A stretch of 64,000 nucleotides of DNA, from contig JBPBQZ010000057.1 in the NCBI GenBank assembly GCA_050955105.1, forward strand, positions 1-64,000, written 5' to 3'. Positions within the stretch are counted from its first letter, which is position 1. Each line of letters opens with the position of its first letter. The notes beneath the pieces are model-generated. The model was given only the letters and a program-made list of their open reading frames with translations. It was not told the origin of the DNA and ran no database searches. A program made the position numbers and the translations under genes. Shown in pieces: positions 6,446-15,614 of the stretch. The DNA is from JBPBQZ01 sp050955105 (GTDB lineage Bacteria; Pseudomonadota; Gammaproteobacteria; Burkholderiales; Burkholderiaceae).

Positions 6446-8164
6446 TTACTTCGTCAACGTCCATTCCGGCGATCCGGCATCCGGACTGACGCCTTGCGAC
6501 CACCAGTTGGCGCGATAGCCGTGGCCCTTGTAATTTACGACGGTGCCTTCGCTGTAAGCCGCCTGAGCCGCCCATTCGTGCTGGCCGCCGCCTTGCAGCG
6601 CCCACACCGCCGACGCGCCCGGCACGTCGCCGCGGGTCCACCACTGCGCGATGTACTGATGACCGTTGTAGGTGACGGCATCTTGCGCGTTGTAGACCTG
6701 ACTGGCGCTCCAGGGTGCATTCGGTACGACGGGGCTGCTGGTGTCGGCACCTTGGGTGGCGTCGCTACCGCTTGCGTCGTGGTTCGAGTCGTCGGCACTC
6801 CCGGCTTCGCCCTTGCCAGCGTCGCCGCCACGATCGGGAACTACGCTGCTGTCGGTGCCGCTATCGCCATGCCCCGTATCAGCGGCATCGGAATGGTGTG
6901 CGTCACCGGCATCGCTCGCATGGCCACCATCGATCTTCTCCCACGGTCCCCATTCGCCTTCGCCCGGCGTGTCGCCCTTGGTCCAATATTTGGCGCGATA
7001 AGTGCTGCCCTTGTAGGTCACGGTCGCACCGGCTTCATACGACAGATCAGGCGTCCATTCGGCGCCATGCCCATCGGGCGGCACGTAGCTGGGGTCTGCG
7101 GTAAAGCCCTTGCCCCAATGCGACTTGAGCTTCATGAAGATTTTCGAGAATGCGTAGTTCGGCGCATCGACGCTCGAGCAATACGGATCCGCCGCGGTCT
7201 TCGCACCGCCCGCGCAACGCTGGTCACGCGTGAGCGACCACATCGACATCAGACCGATGTCCTTGCTCTTTGCGAAGTCCAGCAAGGCTTGCGCATCTTT
7301 AGTGGAAAAAATCTCGTCGCTGACGTCGTTCACACCGAGCATCGGCGTGATGCCGACCATCTTCCACAGTTGCTGGCTCGACAGGGTTTGGCCGTGCTTC
7401 TGGTAGACCTCGCCGAGCTGGCGCTGCAGCGCGGTGGCGGCATCTGTCGCGGCAACCGACATCGAACGGCCAGCCAGCGACTGCGCGCCGTAATCCATGG
7501 CCATGACATTGACCAGCGAAATTTTCACGCCATGCGCGACGGCAGCGTCGACTACCGCTACGCCATCATCGGTGAGCCCGCTTGGCAGCACTGGCAGCGT
7601 CAAGCTGATCTGTATGGGTTTGCCGCTGGCCTCGCGCGCCTGCTGCAATTCGGCCAGTATCTTGAAACGCCGGTCCAGCGCGGGCTTGTTGGTTTGGGCC
7701 TGCCCTTCCAGATCGAAGTCGATGCGCGATACGCCGAAGGTGTTGAGCACGTTCTCATAGGCGGCGCGCAGCTTGGCCGGATCTTGGCAGCCTTTGGCAT
7801 CCGCCAGCGGCGTGCCGTTGGCACCGCCCAGCGAAATCAGCACTTCACCGCCTTTTTCGCGATAGAACTTGATGGCGCGGCTGATCTTGACGGCTTCTTC
7901 GTCTTTCTCATCGATGCCGTAGTAGCCGCCCCAACTGGCTTGGCAAGTATTATCCGGGTTCTTCGCAACCACGAAGGCAAGATTCAGTTGCTGGATGCCG
8001 TGACGAATGGCGGCTTGATCGAAATGGTAAGAAATTTCCTCGGGCGCACCTTTGTCCCACAGCGTCACGTCGACGTAGGGTGAAAAGGCCGGCTCGGCAT
8101 GAGCCAACAGACTCGTGCTTGAAAGCATGCCGAGAACCAGCGTTGAGAGAATCGTCTTTTTCAT
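6446..8164 (-). CDS. secreted GH18 chitinase with three chitin-binding modules
   Basis: The 572-residue protein should hydrolyse beta-1,4 chitin outside the cell. A Sec signal peptide covers residues 1-23 (cleavage after LLAHA). The GH18 barrel spans ~25-360, with SLGGANG, the acid/base segment RIDFDLEG (Asp149, Asp151, Glu153) and the substrate motif MAMDYG. The first Asp of the full DxxDxDxE motif is Ser146. Carbohydrate-binding modules of the CBM5/12 type lie at ~369-411, ~484-524 and ~530-572, each with a YxAxWWT/S-like aromatic patch. A 72-residue Asp/Ser/His/Gly linker sits between the first and second. I chose the ATG at 8164 because GGAG sits five bases upstream; a GTG two codons earlier is less likely. 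Chitinases of this kind serve nutrition or contact with fungi or arthropods. Confidence 0.92.
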   Translation of the reverse strand: MKKTILSTLVLGMLSSTSLLAHAEPAFSPYVDVTLWDKGAPEEISYHFDQAAIRHGIQQLNLAFVVAKNPDNTCQASWGGYYGIDEKDEEAVKISRAIKFYREKGGEVLISLGGANGTPLADAKGCQDPAKLRAAYENVLNTFGVSRIDFDLEGQAQTNKPALDRRFKILAELQQAREASGKPIQISLTLPVLPSGLTDDGVAVVDAAVAHGVKISLVNVMAMDYGAQSLAGRSMSVAATDAATALQRQLGEVYQKHGQTLSSQQLWKMVGITPMLGVNDVSDEIFSTKDAQALLDFAKSKDIGLMSMWSLTRDQRCAGGAKTAADPYCSSVDAPNYAFSKIFMKLKSHWGKGFTADPSYVPPDGHGAEWTPDLSYEAGATVTYKGSTYRAKYWTKGDTPGEGEWGPWEKIDGGHASDAGDAHHSDAADTGHGDSGTDSSVVPDRGGDAGKGEAGSADDSNHDASGSDATQGADTSSPVVPNAPWSASQVYNAQDAVTYNGHQYIAQWWTRGDVPGASAVWALQGGGQHEWAAQAAYSEGTVVNYKGHGYRANWWSQGVSPDAGSPEWTLTK

Positions 8165-8484
8165 TCGCACTCCAAATCGTTAAAAGTAAAGATGCCGATC
8201 GAAAGCGGTTTCGGGCACCCTCACTCGGGTAATGTCATCGCTGCGCGCCCAGTGAATCGGTGGACTTCTCGGCGCAGCGCCACAACGAGATGGATATTAA
8301 CGAGCGTTCGTTTCGCGACGATTCATACGAGACTCGTAAACGAGCTAAGTAACGATTTATTGTGTTCAACCCGCATGGCGGCGGACGCCCGCCCCGGCGC
8401 ACTGGCGATGCGGCTTTTGAATTGCCGCGGCGCACAGGCCGCGCAAGCTAAAATGGACGTTTTTGCGCGAGCCGTCTCCTCTCT
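8165..8484. other. divergent intergenic region, chitinase / uup
   Basis: These 320 bases separate the divergent chitinase and uup genes and must hold both promoters. A ribosome site (GGAG) for the chitinase is at its left end. AT-rich patches occur around 8175-8195 and 8290-8365. I see no convincing -35/-10 pair, operator or RNA gene. No clear Shine-Dalgarno precedes uup. Confidence 0.5.
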
Positions 8485-10551
8485 ATGTCGCTGTTCTCCA
8501 TTACCGGCGCGCATCTCGCCTTCGGCCATGTCGCGCTGCTCGACGCCACGGATTTTTCGATCGAGTCCGGCGAACGCGTGGGGCTGATCGGCCGCAACGG
8601 CGCCGGCAAGTCTTCCCTGCTTAAAATCGTCGCCGGCTTGATTCCGCCTGATGACGGGTTGATCGCGCGCCAGCAGGGCGTGCGCACCGTCTATGTGCCG
8701 CAGGAACCTGTCTTCGATGAGGACGTCACGATTTTTGAAGCAGTTTCTGAAGGCCTCGCGCGCGAACGTGCGCTGCTCGACGAATACGAGCGCGTCTCGG
8801 CGGGTCTGTCGCCAGAAGCCTCGGAAGGCGACGCAGGTGCGCCGGTCGCCAGCCATGACAGCCTGATGGCGCGTCTGGGCAGCCTGCAGGCCGCGCTCGA
8901 AGCCACCGATGCGTGGCAATGGGAAAACCGCGTCGCCACCACGCTCGACCGGCTGGGGCTGGATGGCGGCGCGCACGTGAAGTCGCTATCGGGCGGACAA
9001 CGCAAACGTGTAGCCTTGGCGCGCGCGCTGGTGGCCAAGCCCGACGTGCTGCTGCTCGACGAACCCACCAACCACCTCGATTTCGAAGGCATTCGCTGGT
9101 TGGAGACGCTGCTGATCGCCCTGCGGACCAGCGTTTTCTTCATCACTCACGACCGCACGTTTCTCGATCGGGTCGCTACCCGCATCGTCGAGCTCGACCG
9201 CGGCCGACTGCTGTCGTATCCGGGCAATTTCTCCGCATATCAACGCGCAAAAGCGCTGCAGCTCGAGGTGGAGCGGGTCGAAAATGCCAAGTTCGACAAG
9301 TTGTTGGCGCAGGAAGAGGTCTGGATCAGGCAGGGTGTGGAAGCGCGGCGCACGCGCAGTGTCGCGCGTATCCAGCGTTTGCAAAGTATGCGCAATGAGC
9401 GGGTGGCGCGGCGCGGGCAGGAGTCCAACGTGCGCCTGGACGTGGCGCAGGGCGAGAAGTCGGGAAAGATTGTCGCCGAGCTGATCGACGTGTCGAAGCG
9501 CTTTGGCGCGCGCACGATTGTCGATAATTTCACCTGCACCGTCATGCGTGGCGACAAGATCGGCTTGATCGGACCGAACGGTGCCGGCAAGACCACGCTG
9601 ATTCGCCTGATTCTCGGCGAATTGAAGGCGGATGCCGGGCGTATCCGCAATGGCGCGAACCTGCAGGTCGCCTATTTCGACCAAATGCGCGAGCAGTTGA
9701 ACGAAAACCACAGCCTGATCGACACTATCAGCCCGGGAAGTGAATGGATCGAGATCAACGGCGCGCGCAAGCACGTGATGAGTTATCTCGGCGATTTCCT
9801 CTTCTCGCCCGAGCGCGCGCGTTCGCCGGTGTCGTCGCTGTCGGGCGGTGAGCGCAATCGCCTGCTGTTGGCGCGCCTGTTCGCGCGGCCGGCGAATGTG
9901 CTGGTGCTCGACGAGCCGACCAACGATCTCGATATTCCCACGCTCGAGTTGCTGGAAGAGTTGTTGACCGATTTCGACGGCACGGTGCTGTTGGTCAGCC
10001 ATGACCGGGCGTTTCTCGATCAGGTCGTGACGTCGGTGATCGCCGCTGAAGGCGCGGGACGCTGGCGCGAGTACGTGGGCGGTTTCAGCGACTGGCAATT
10101 GCAGTCGGAGCGGGCGGCGACGATGGCGGCCGATGCGGTGGCCGGCGATGCCGCCGGTGGTACCGTGACCAAAGGCCGTGGCGCCGCGGGTGGTGGGCGT
10201 ACGGCGTTGTCGACACCGGCTTCGCAGCAGCCTGCCGGGCAGCCGGCGTCGGCGGGTTCCGCATCGGCTGGTGCCACACAAGCCGCGCGGCCTGCGCCGA
10301 CGCCGAGCCCGGCACCGGCGCAAGCCAAACTGTCGTTCAAGGAAAAGCGCGAACTCGAGGGCTTGCCCGAGCGCATCGCGGCGCTGGAGGCCGAGCAGCG
10401 GCAGATCGCCGCGCGTTTGGAAGATGGCTCGATATTCGTGAGTGATCCGGCTGAAGGCGCGCGTATTGCCGAGCGTTTTGCGACGCTCGACGCCGAGTTG
10501 CTGGGCGTGCTCGAGCGCTGGGAAGCGTTGGAAGCGCGCTCCAACGGATAG
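8485..10551 (+). CDS. uup: ABC-F family ATPase Uup
   Basis: The 688-residue soluble protein has two ABC domains in one chain. The first has Walker A GRNGAGKSS at residue 36 and signature LSGGQRKRVALAR. The second has Walker A GPNGAGKTT near residue 363 and signature LSGGERNRLLLAR, each followed by LLLDEPT- or LVLDEPT-type Walker B. There are no membrane segments. After an Ala/Pro/Gly-rich linker (~545-610) comes a C-terminal coiled-coil DNA-binding domain of the Uup type, which separates it from EttA. Uup acts on ribosomes and suppresses precise transposon excision. The gene stands alone between the chitinase promoter region and parE. Confidence 0.92.
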   Translation: MSLFSITGAHLAFGHVALLDATDFSIESGERVGLIGRNGAGKSSLLKIVAGLIPPDDGLIARQQGVRTVYVPQEPVFDEDVTIFEAVSEGLARERALLDEYERVSAGLSPEASEGDAGAPVASHDSLMARLGSLQAALEATDAWQWENRVATTLDRLGLDGGAHVKSLSGGQRKRVALARALVAKPDVLLLDEPTNHLDFEGIRWLETLLIALRTSVFFITHDRTFLDRVATRIVELDRGRLLSYPGNFSAYQRAKALQLEVERVENAKFDKLLAQEEVWIRQGVEARRTRSVARIQRLQSMRNERVARRGQESNVRLDVAQGEKSGKIVAELIDVSKRFGARTIVDNFTCTVMRGDKIGLIGPNGAGKTTLIRLILGELKADAGRIRNGANLQVAYFDQMREQLNENHSLIDTISPGSEWIEINGARKHVMSYLGDFLFSPERARSPVSSLSGGERNRLLLARLFARPANVLVLDEPTNDLDIPTLELLEELLTDFDGTVLLVSHDRAFLDQVVTSVIAAEGAGRWREYVGGFSDWQLQSERAATMAADAVAGDAAGGTVTKGRGAAGGGRTALSTPASQQPAGQPASAGSASAGATQAARPAPTPSPAPAQAKLSFKEKRELEGLPERIAALEAEQRQIAARLEDGSIFVSDPAEGARIAERFATLDAELLGVLERWEALEARSNG

Positions 10552-10729
10552 CATGATCGCGCTTGGGCCATGGCGGCCGTGCGCGGCTTACGTGCGACTC
10601 GCCCGCTTCGCCTGGCCGAATGGCCGAGATGCGCGACGGGTCTAAACAAGTAGAATGACCGCGCAATAGTTGCCCGATCTCCGGGCAAGCTGCAGTCGAT
10701 TCAAGGCCACTGGCCGGCATCCTGATTCT

Positions 10730-12706
10730 ATGTCCCGAAAGCAGATAACTCCGTCGTATAGCGAGGCCTCGATCCGCGTCCTGAAAGGGCTCGAACCGGT
10801 CAAACAGCGTCCCGGTATGTACACGCGTACCGAAAATCCGCTGCATATCATCCAGGAAGTGCTCGATAACGCGTCGGACGAGGCGCTCGGCGGCCATGGC
10901 AAGCGGCTGCACGTGACCTTGCATGCCGACGGTGCGGTCACGGTCGAAGACGACGGTCGCGGTATTCCCTTCGGCCCGCATCCAGAAGAAGGTTTGCCAG
11001 TGCTGGAGATCGTTTTCACGCGCTTGCATGCCGGCGGCAAATTCGACAAGGCCGACGGCGGTGCCTATACGTTTTCCGGCGGTTTGCACGGCGTGGGCGT
11101 GTCGGTGACCAACGCGCTGTCGAAGCGGCTGGACATCACCGTCTGGCGCGACGGCAAAGTCGCGCAGATCGGCTTCGCCAACGGCGACGTAGTGAAACCG
11201 CTCGAATTGCGCCCCGCCGCGCGCGGCGAAAAACGCTCGGGCACGCGCGTTACCGCTTTGCCCGATCCTAAATATTTCGATGCGGCGCTGCTGCCGGCGC
11301 AAGAGCTGCGGCGCGTGCTGCGCTCGAAGGCCGTGTTGTTGCCGGGCGTCGAGGTGGTGCTGGTCGACGAAAAAACCGGTGAAACCGAGCGCTGGCTCTA
11401 CGAGGGCGGCTTGCGGGCCTACCTCACCGAGGGGCTGGCTGGCCATGAGCCGTTGATCCCGCTCTATGAAGGCGAGCGTTTCGCCGCCGCTGGCGATGAT
11501 GGGTTCGCCGCGGGCGAAGGGGCCGCCTGGGTAGTCGCCTGGACCGATGAAGGACCGCTGGCGCGCGAATCGTACGTCAACCTGATTCCCACGCCCGCTG
11601 GCGGCACGCATGAAGCGGGCTTGCGCGATGGCTTGTTCCAAGCCGTCAAGAGCTTTATCGAATTGCACGGACTCTTGCCGAAAGGCGTGAAGGTGCTGGC
11701 CGACGATGTGTTCTCGCGTGTGTCTTACGTGCTGTCGGCGCGCGTGCTCGACCCGCAGTTCCAGGGGCAGATCAAGGAACGGCTGAATAGTCGCGATGCG
11801 GTGCGCCTGGTTTCTTCTTTCACGCGGCCGGCGCTCGAGCTGTGGCTGAACCAGCACGTCGACCACGCCCGCAAGCTGGCGGAACTGGTGATTCGGCAGG
11901 CCCAGGCGCGCGCGAAGGCCGGACAAAAGGTCGAGAAGCGCAAAAGCTCCGGCGTGGCGGTGCTGCCCGGCAAACTGACCGATTGCGAATCGACCGATAT
12001 ATCTCGCAATGAACTGTTCCTGGTGGAAGGCGACTCGGCTGGTGGTTCGGCGAAGATGGGCCGCGACAAGGAATTCCAGGCGATTTTGCCGTTGCGCGGC
12101 AAGGTGCTGAACACCTGGGAAACCGAACGCGACCGCTTGTTCGCAAACAACGAAGTGCACGACATTGCGGTGGCGATCGGCGTCGATCCGCATGCCGAAG
12201 GCGACAAGGTTGATTTGAGCGGCCTGCGCTATGGCCGCATCTGCATCTTGTCGGATGCGGACGTCGACGGCTCGCACATCCAGGTGTTGTTGCTGACGCT
12301 GTTCTTCCGCCATTTTCCGCAACTCGTGCACAACGGCAACGTTTGCATCGCACGACCGCCATTGTTCCGCGTCGATGCGCCGGCGCGCGGCAAAAAGCCC
12401 GCGCAGAAGCTCTATGCGCTCGACGATGGCGAACTGACGGCGATGCTCGACAAGCTGCGCAAGGACGGCGTGCGCGATACGCAATGGAGCATCAGCCGCT
12501 TCAAGGGGCTTGGCGAAATGAGCGCCGAACAACTGTGGGACACCACCATGAATCCCGATACGCGCCGGCTGATGCCGGTGATGTTGGGGCATCTCGACTT
12601 CACCGCAACCAGCGGTGTCATGACGATGCTGATGGGCAAGGGCGAAGCGGCCGCGCGGCGCGGCTGGCTCGAAGAAAAGGGCAATGAGGTCGAGGTAGAC
12701 GTCTAG
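10730..12706 (+). CDS. parE: DNA topoisomerase IV subunit B
   Basis: The 658-residue ATPase subunit forms ParC2ParE2, which decatenates daughter chromosomes. The GHKL ATP site is clear: LDNASDEALGG, DDGRGIP and GGLHGVGVSV. The Toprim part has LFLVEGDSAGGSAK and DADVDGSHI. The ATG at 10730 gives the usual start MSRKQITPSYSEASIRVLKG; the frame is open further upstream, but that part is not ParE-like. parC follows 48 bases downstream, so the two are probably cotranscribed. Confidence 0.96.
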   Translation: MSRKQITPSYSEASIRVLKGLEPVKQRPGMYTRTENPLHIIQEVLDNASDEALGGHGKRLHVTLHADGAVTVEDDGRGIPFGPHPEEGLPVLEIVFTRLHAGGKFDKADGGAYTFSGGLHGVGVSVTNALSKRLDITVWRDGKVAQIGFANGDVVKPLELRPAARGEKRSGTRVTALPDPKYFDAALLPAQELRRVLRSKAVLLPGVEVVLVDEKTGETERWLYEGGLRAYLTEGLAGHEPLIPLYEGERFAAAGDDGFAAGEGAAWVVAWTDEGPLARESYVNLIPTPAGGTHEAGLRDGLFQAVKSFIELHGLLPKGVKVLADDVFSRVSYVLSARVLDPQFQGQIKERLNSRDAVRLVSSFTRPALELWLNQHVDHARKLAELVIRQAQARAKAGQKVEKRKSSGVAVLPGKLTDCESTDISRNELFLVEGDSAGGSAKMGRDKEFQAILPLRGKVLNTWETERDRLFANNEVHDIAVAIGVDPHAEGDKVDLSGLRYGRICILSDADVDGSHIQVLLLTLFFRHFPQLVHNGNVCIARPPLFRVDAPARGKKPAQKLYALDDGELTAMLDKLRKDGVRDTQWSISRFKGLGEMSAEQLWDTTMNPDTRRLMPVMLGHLDFTATSGVMTMLMGKGEAAARRGWLEEKGNEVEVDV

Positions 12707-12754
12707 GAACTGCTTGAGCTTTTACCCGACGCAGCGCTCGACTGGACAAACAAG

Positions 12755-15070
12755 ATGGAACAACAGGATATCGATTTCGTCGCCCCGCCCGAGGGCGAAT
12801 TTCTGACGCTTGGCGAATACGCCGAGCGCGCTTATCTCGACTACGCGATCAGCGTCGTCAAGGGCCGCGCGCTGCCCGAAGTGAGCGATGGGCAAAAGCC
12901 GGTGCAACGGCGACTTTTGTATTCGATGGCCGAGATGGGCTTGTCCGCCGATGCCAAGCCGGTGAAATCGGCGCGCGTGGTCGGCGACGTGCTGGGCAAG
13001 TTTCACCCGCACGGCGACCGCTCGGCCTATGACGCGTTGGTGCGCCTGGCGCAAAGCTTTTCAATGCGCTATCCGCTGATCGATGGGCAGGGCAACTTCG
13101 GGTCGCGTGACGGCGACGGCGCCGCAGCGATGCGTTACACCGAAGCGCGGCTAACGCCGATCGCACAGCTGCTGCTCGATGAAATCGACATGGGCACGGT
13201 CGACTTCATCCCCAACTACGACGGCTCCATGCAAGAGCCGAAGCTGTTGCCGGCGCGGTTGCCGTTCGTGTTGCTGAACGGTGCCTCCGGCATTGCCGTG
13301 GGCTTGGCGACGGAAGTGCCGTCGCACAACCTGAAAGAGGTGGCGGCCGCGGTGGTGGCATTGATCCGCAATCCGCGTCTCGAGCTGCCTGCCATTCTCG
13401 AGAAGCTGGCAGGGCCCGATTTTCCGGGCGGTGGGCAGATCATCTCCAGCCCCGCCGAGATTGCAGCGTGCTATGCCACCGGGCGCGGCAGCCTGAAGGT
13501 GCGCTGCCGCTGGAATATCGAAGAGCTGGCGCGCGGGCAGTGGCAACTGGTGATCACCGAGCTGCCGCCGAATACCTCCGGCCAAAAGGTCATGGAGGAA
13601 ATCGAAGAGCTGACCAACCCGAAGATCAGGCCGGGCAAGAAGTCATTGAATGCCGATCAGCTGCAGTCCAAGCAGGCCTTGCTGGCGATGCTCGACACGG
13701 TGCGCGACGAGTCGGGCAAGACCGCGCCGGTGCGCCTGGTGTTCGAGCCGAAATCGTCGCGTATCGACCAGGCGGAATTCATCAATACTTTGCTGGCGCA
13801 GACCAGCATGGAGTCGAGCGCCGCCGTCAATCTGGTGGTGATCGGCGCGGACGGCCGACCGCGCCAGAAGCCTTTGCTCGACATACTCAACGAGTGGATC
13901 GCCTTCCGGCGCGCGACCTTGACGCGACGCACGCGTTTCAAGCTCGACAAGGTGCTCGACCGTATCCATATTCTCGAAGGCCGCTTGATCGTCTTCCTCA
14001 ATCTGGACGAGGTGATTCGCATCATTCGCGAGGCCGATGAGCCGAAGCCGGCACTGATCGCCGCATTCGGCCTAAGCGAGCGGCAGGCTGACGATATCCT
14101 CGAGATTCGTTTGCGGCAATTGGCGCGGCTCGAACGCATCAGGCTGGAAAAAGAGCTGACCGCGCTGCACGAAGAGCGCGCAGCGCTCGAGAAACTGCTG
14201 AGCGACGAGGGCGAACTGAAGCGCCTGATGATTCGCGAGGTGGAGGCCGATTCCAAGCGCCATGGCGATGCGCGTCGCACGCTGATTCAGCACGAAGCCC
14301 GCGCCAGCGCGGAAGCGCGCGTGATCGACGAACCGGTAACGGTGGTGGTGTCCGGCCGGGGCTGGGTGCGCAGCCTGAGGGGCCATGCGCTCGACGCCGC
14401 CGGCTTCACGTTCAAGACCGGCGACGCGCTATACGGTGCGTTCGAATGTCGCACCCCCGACGTGCTGATCGCGTTCGGCAGCAACGGCCGTTGCTATTCG
14501 GTGCCGGTGTCGGCCTTGCCCGGTGGTCGCGGCGATGGCGTGCCATTGACGTCATTGGTCGACGTCGAGACGGGCACGCAGCTATTGCATTTCTATGCGG
14601 CCGGCGTCAGTCAGCCGCTGTTGCTGTCTGCCGACACGGGCACGGGCTTCATGGCGACAATTGGCGATATGGTCAGCCGCAACCGCGGCGGCAAGTCGTT
14701 CATGACGCTGGAAGGCGATGGCCGACCGCTGATGCCCGCGCCGGTGGTCGACGGCGCCACGCAGATCGCTTGCTTCAGCACGGGCGGACGCTTGATGGTG
14801 TTCGGCATCGGTGAGCTGAAGATACTGGCCAGCGGTGGGCGCGGCGTGTTGCTGAGCGCCTTGGCCGATGGCGAGAAGTTGTTCCAGGCGATTGCGATCG
14901 GACCGCGTGGGCTGGTACTCGCTGGTGTCGGTCGTGGCGGCAAGCCGCAGGAAACCAGCCTTTCGAAAGACGCGCTGTCGCCGCATGAGCGGCGCCGCGG
15001 CAGAGCCGGCCGAGCGCCGGATGTGCGTTTCAAGATCACCGCGCTGCGCCCGGTCCTGCCGGCGTCGTGA
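12755..15070 (+). CDS. parC: DNA topoisomerase IV subunit A
   Basis: The 771-residue breakage-reunion subunit carries the catalytic Tyr128 in AAAMRYTEARL and the GyrA/ParC motif KFHPHGD at 82-88. The C-terminal half forms the beta-pinwheel DNA-wrapping domain. The residue after HPHGD, which aligns with E. coli ParC Ser80 in the quinolone-resistance region, is Arg89 rather than Ser. The gene lies 48 bases behind parE. Its length is close to the ~750-775 of other betaproteobacterial ParC proteins. Confidence 0.96.
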   Translation: MEQQDIDFVAPPEGEFLTLGEYAERAYLDYAISVVKGRALPEVSDGQKPVQRRLLYSMAEMGLSADAKPVKSARVVGDVLGKFHPHGDRSAYDALVRLAQSFSMRYPLIDGQGNFGSRDGDGAAAMRYTEARLTPIAQLLLDEIDMGTVDFIPNYDGSMQEPKLLPARLPFVLLNGASGIAVGLATEVPSHNLKEVAAAVVALIRNPRLELPAILEKLAGPDFPGGGQIISSPAEIAACYATGRGSLKVRCRWNIEELARGQWQLVITELPPNTSGQKVMEEIEELTNPKIRPGKKSLNADQLQSKQALLAMLDTVRDESGKTAPVRLVFEPKSSRIDQAEFINTLLAQTSMESSAAVNLVVIGADGRPRQKPLLDILNEWIAFRRATLTRRTRFKLDKVLDRIHILEGRLIVFLNLDEVIRIIREADEPKPALIAAFGLSERQADDILEIRLRQLARLERIRLEKELTALHEERAALEKLLSDEGELKRLMIREVEADSKRHGDARRTLIQHEARASAEARVIDEPVTVVVSGRGWVRSLRGHALDAAGFTFKTGDALYGAFECRTPDVLIAFGSNGRCYSVPVSALPGGRGDGVPLTSLVDVETGTQLLHFYAAGVSQPLLLSADTGTGFMATIGDMVSRNRGGKSFMTLEGDGRPLMPAPVVDGATQIACFSTGGRLMVFGIGELKILASGGRGVLLSALADGEKLFQAIAIGPRGLVLAGVGRGGKPQETSLSKDALSPHERRRGRAGRAPDVRFKITALRPVLPAS

Positions 15071-15155
15071 TGTTTGTCGACGCAGGCGCCTATCCGCCCG
15101 CGTCGTCCGCCGCGTATAGTGGCGCGGCACCTCGCTAATACAAAAAAGAGCTCAA

Positions 15156-15614
15156 ATGAACCGAATCCTTGAAGTCGCGCTGTTTCTCCATTTGCTGGGC
15201 GTAATCGTCTGGGTCGGCGGAATGTTTTTCGCGCATCTTTGCCTGCGACCAGCGATGGGCGATCTGTCGCCGCAGTTGCGGCTGCCATTGTGGGAAGCCG
15301 TGTTCGAGCGGTTCTTCGGCTGGGTCGGCGCGTCGGTCATCGTTATCTTGCTGACCGGCGGCTATATGATCATGAAGATGGGCGGCGGTCAGCCCTCGTG
15401 GCCGATGAACGCAATGGCTGGCACGGGCGTGTTGATGATGCTGATCTTCGGCCACATGCGCTTTGCCTTGTATCCGCGGCTCAGGCGTGCGGTGCAGGCG
15501 CAGAAGTGGCCGGATGGCGCGCGTACCCTGACGTCGATCCGCACCATGGTCACTATCAATCTGGTGCTGGGCTTCATTACCATCGCCTTCGCGACGCTGG
15601 GTATATTGGGCTAA
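15156..15614 (+). CDS. CopD-like four-helix membrane protein
   Basis: This 152-residue protein has four predicted membrane helices. It starts with HLLGVIVWVGGMFFAH, the His-containing first helix characteristic of the CopD/DUF2269-like family. Related proteins are linked to copper handling or to haem-binding membrane steps, but the exact role is not established and no copper genes lie nearby. It follows parC by about 85 bases. Its stop overlaps that of the convergent GGDEF-EAL gene by four bases. Confidence 0.75.
   Translation: MNRILEVALFLHLLGVIVWVGGMFFAHLCLRPAMGDLSPQLRLPLWEAVFERFFGWVGASVIVILLTGGYMIMKMGGGQPSWPMNAMAGTGVLMMLIFGHMRFALYPRLRRAVQAQKWPDGARTLTSIRTMVTINLVLGFITIAFATLGILG

Noticed and set aside
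6266..8083. 605-codon open frame opposite the chitinases
   Set aside because: It mirrors the chitinase frame, has no recognisable domain and no ribosome site.
8986..10554. 522-codon open frame opposite uup
   Set aside because: Antisense shadow; uup has all ABC-F motifs on the plus strand.
10337..12592. 751-codon open frame opposite parE
   Set aside because: His/Gln/Arg-rich antisense shadow of a clearly conserved gene.
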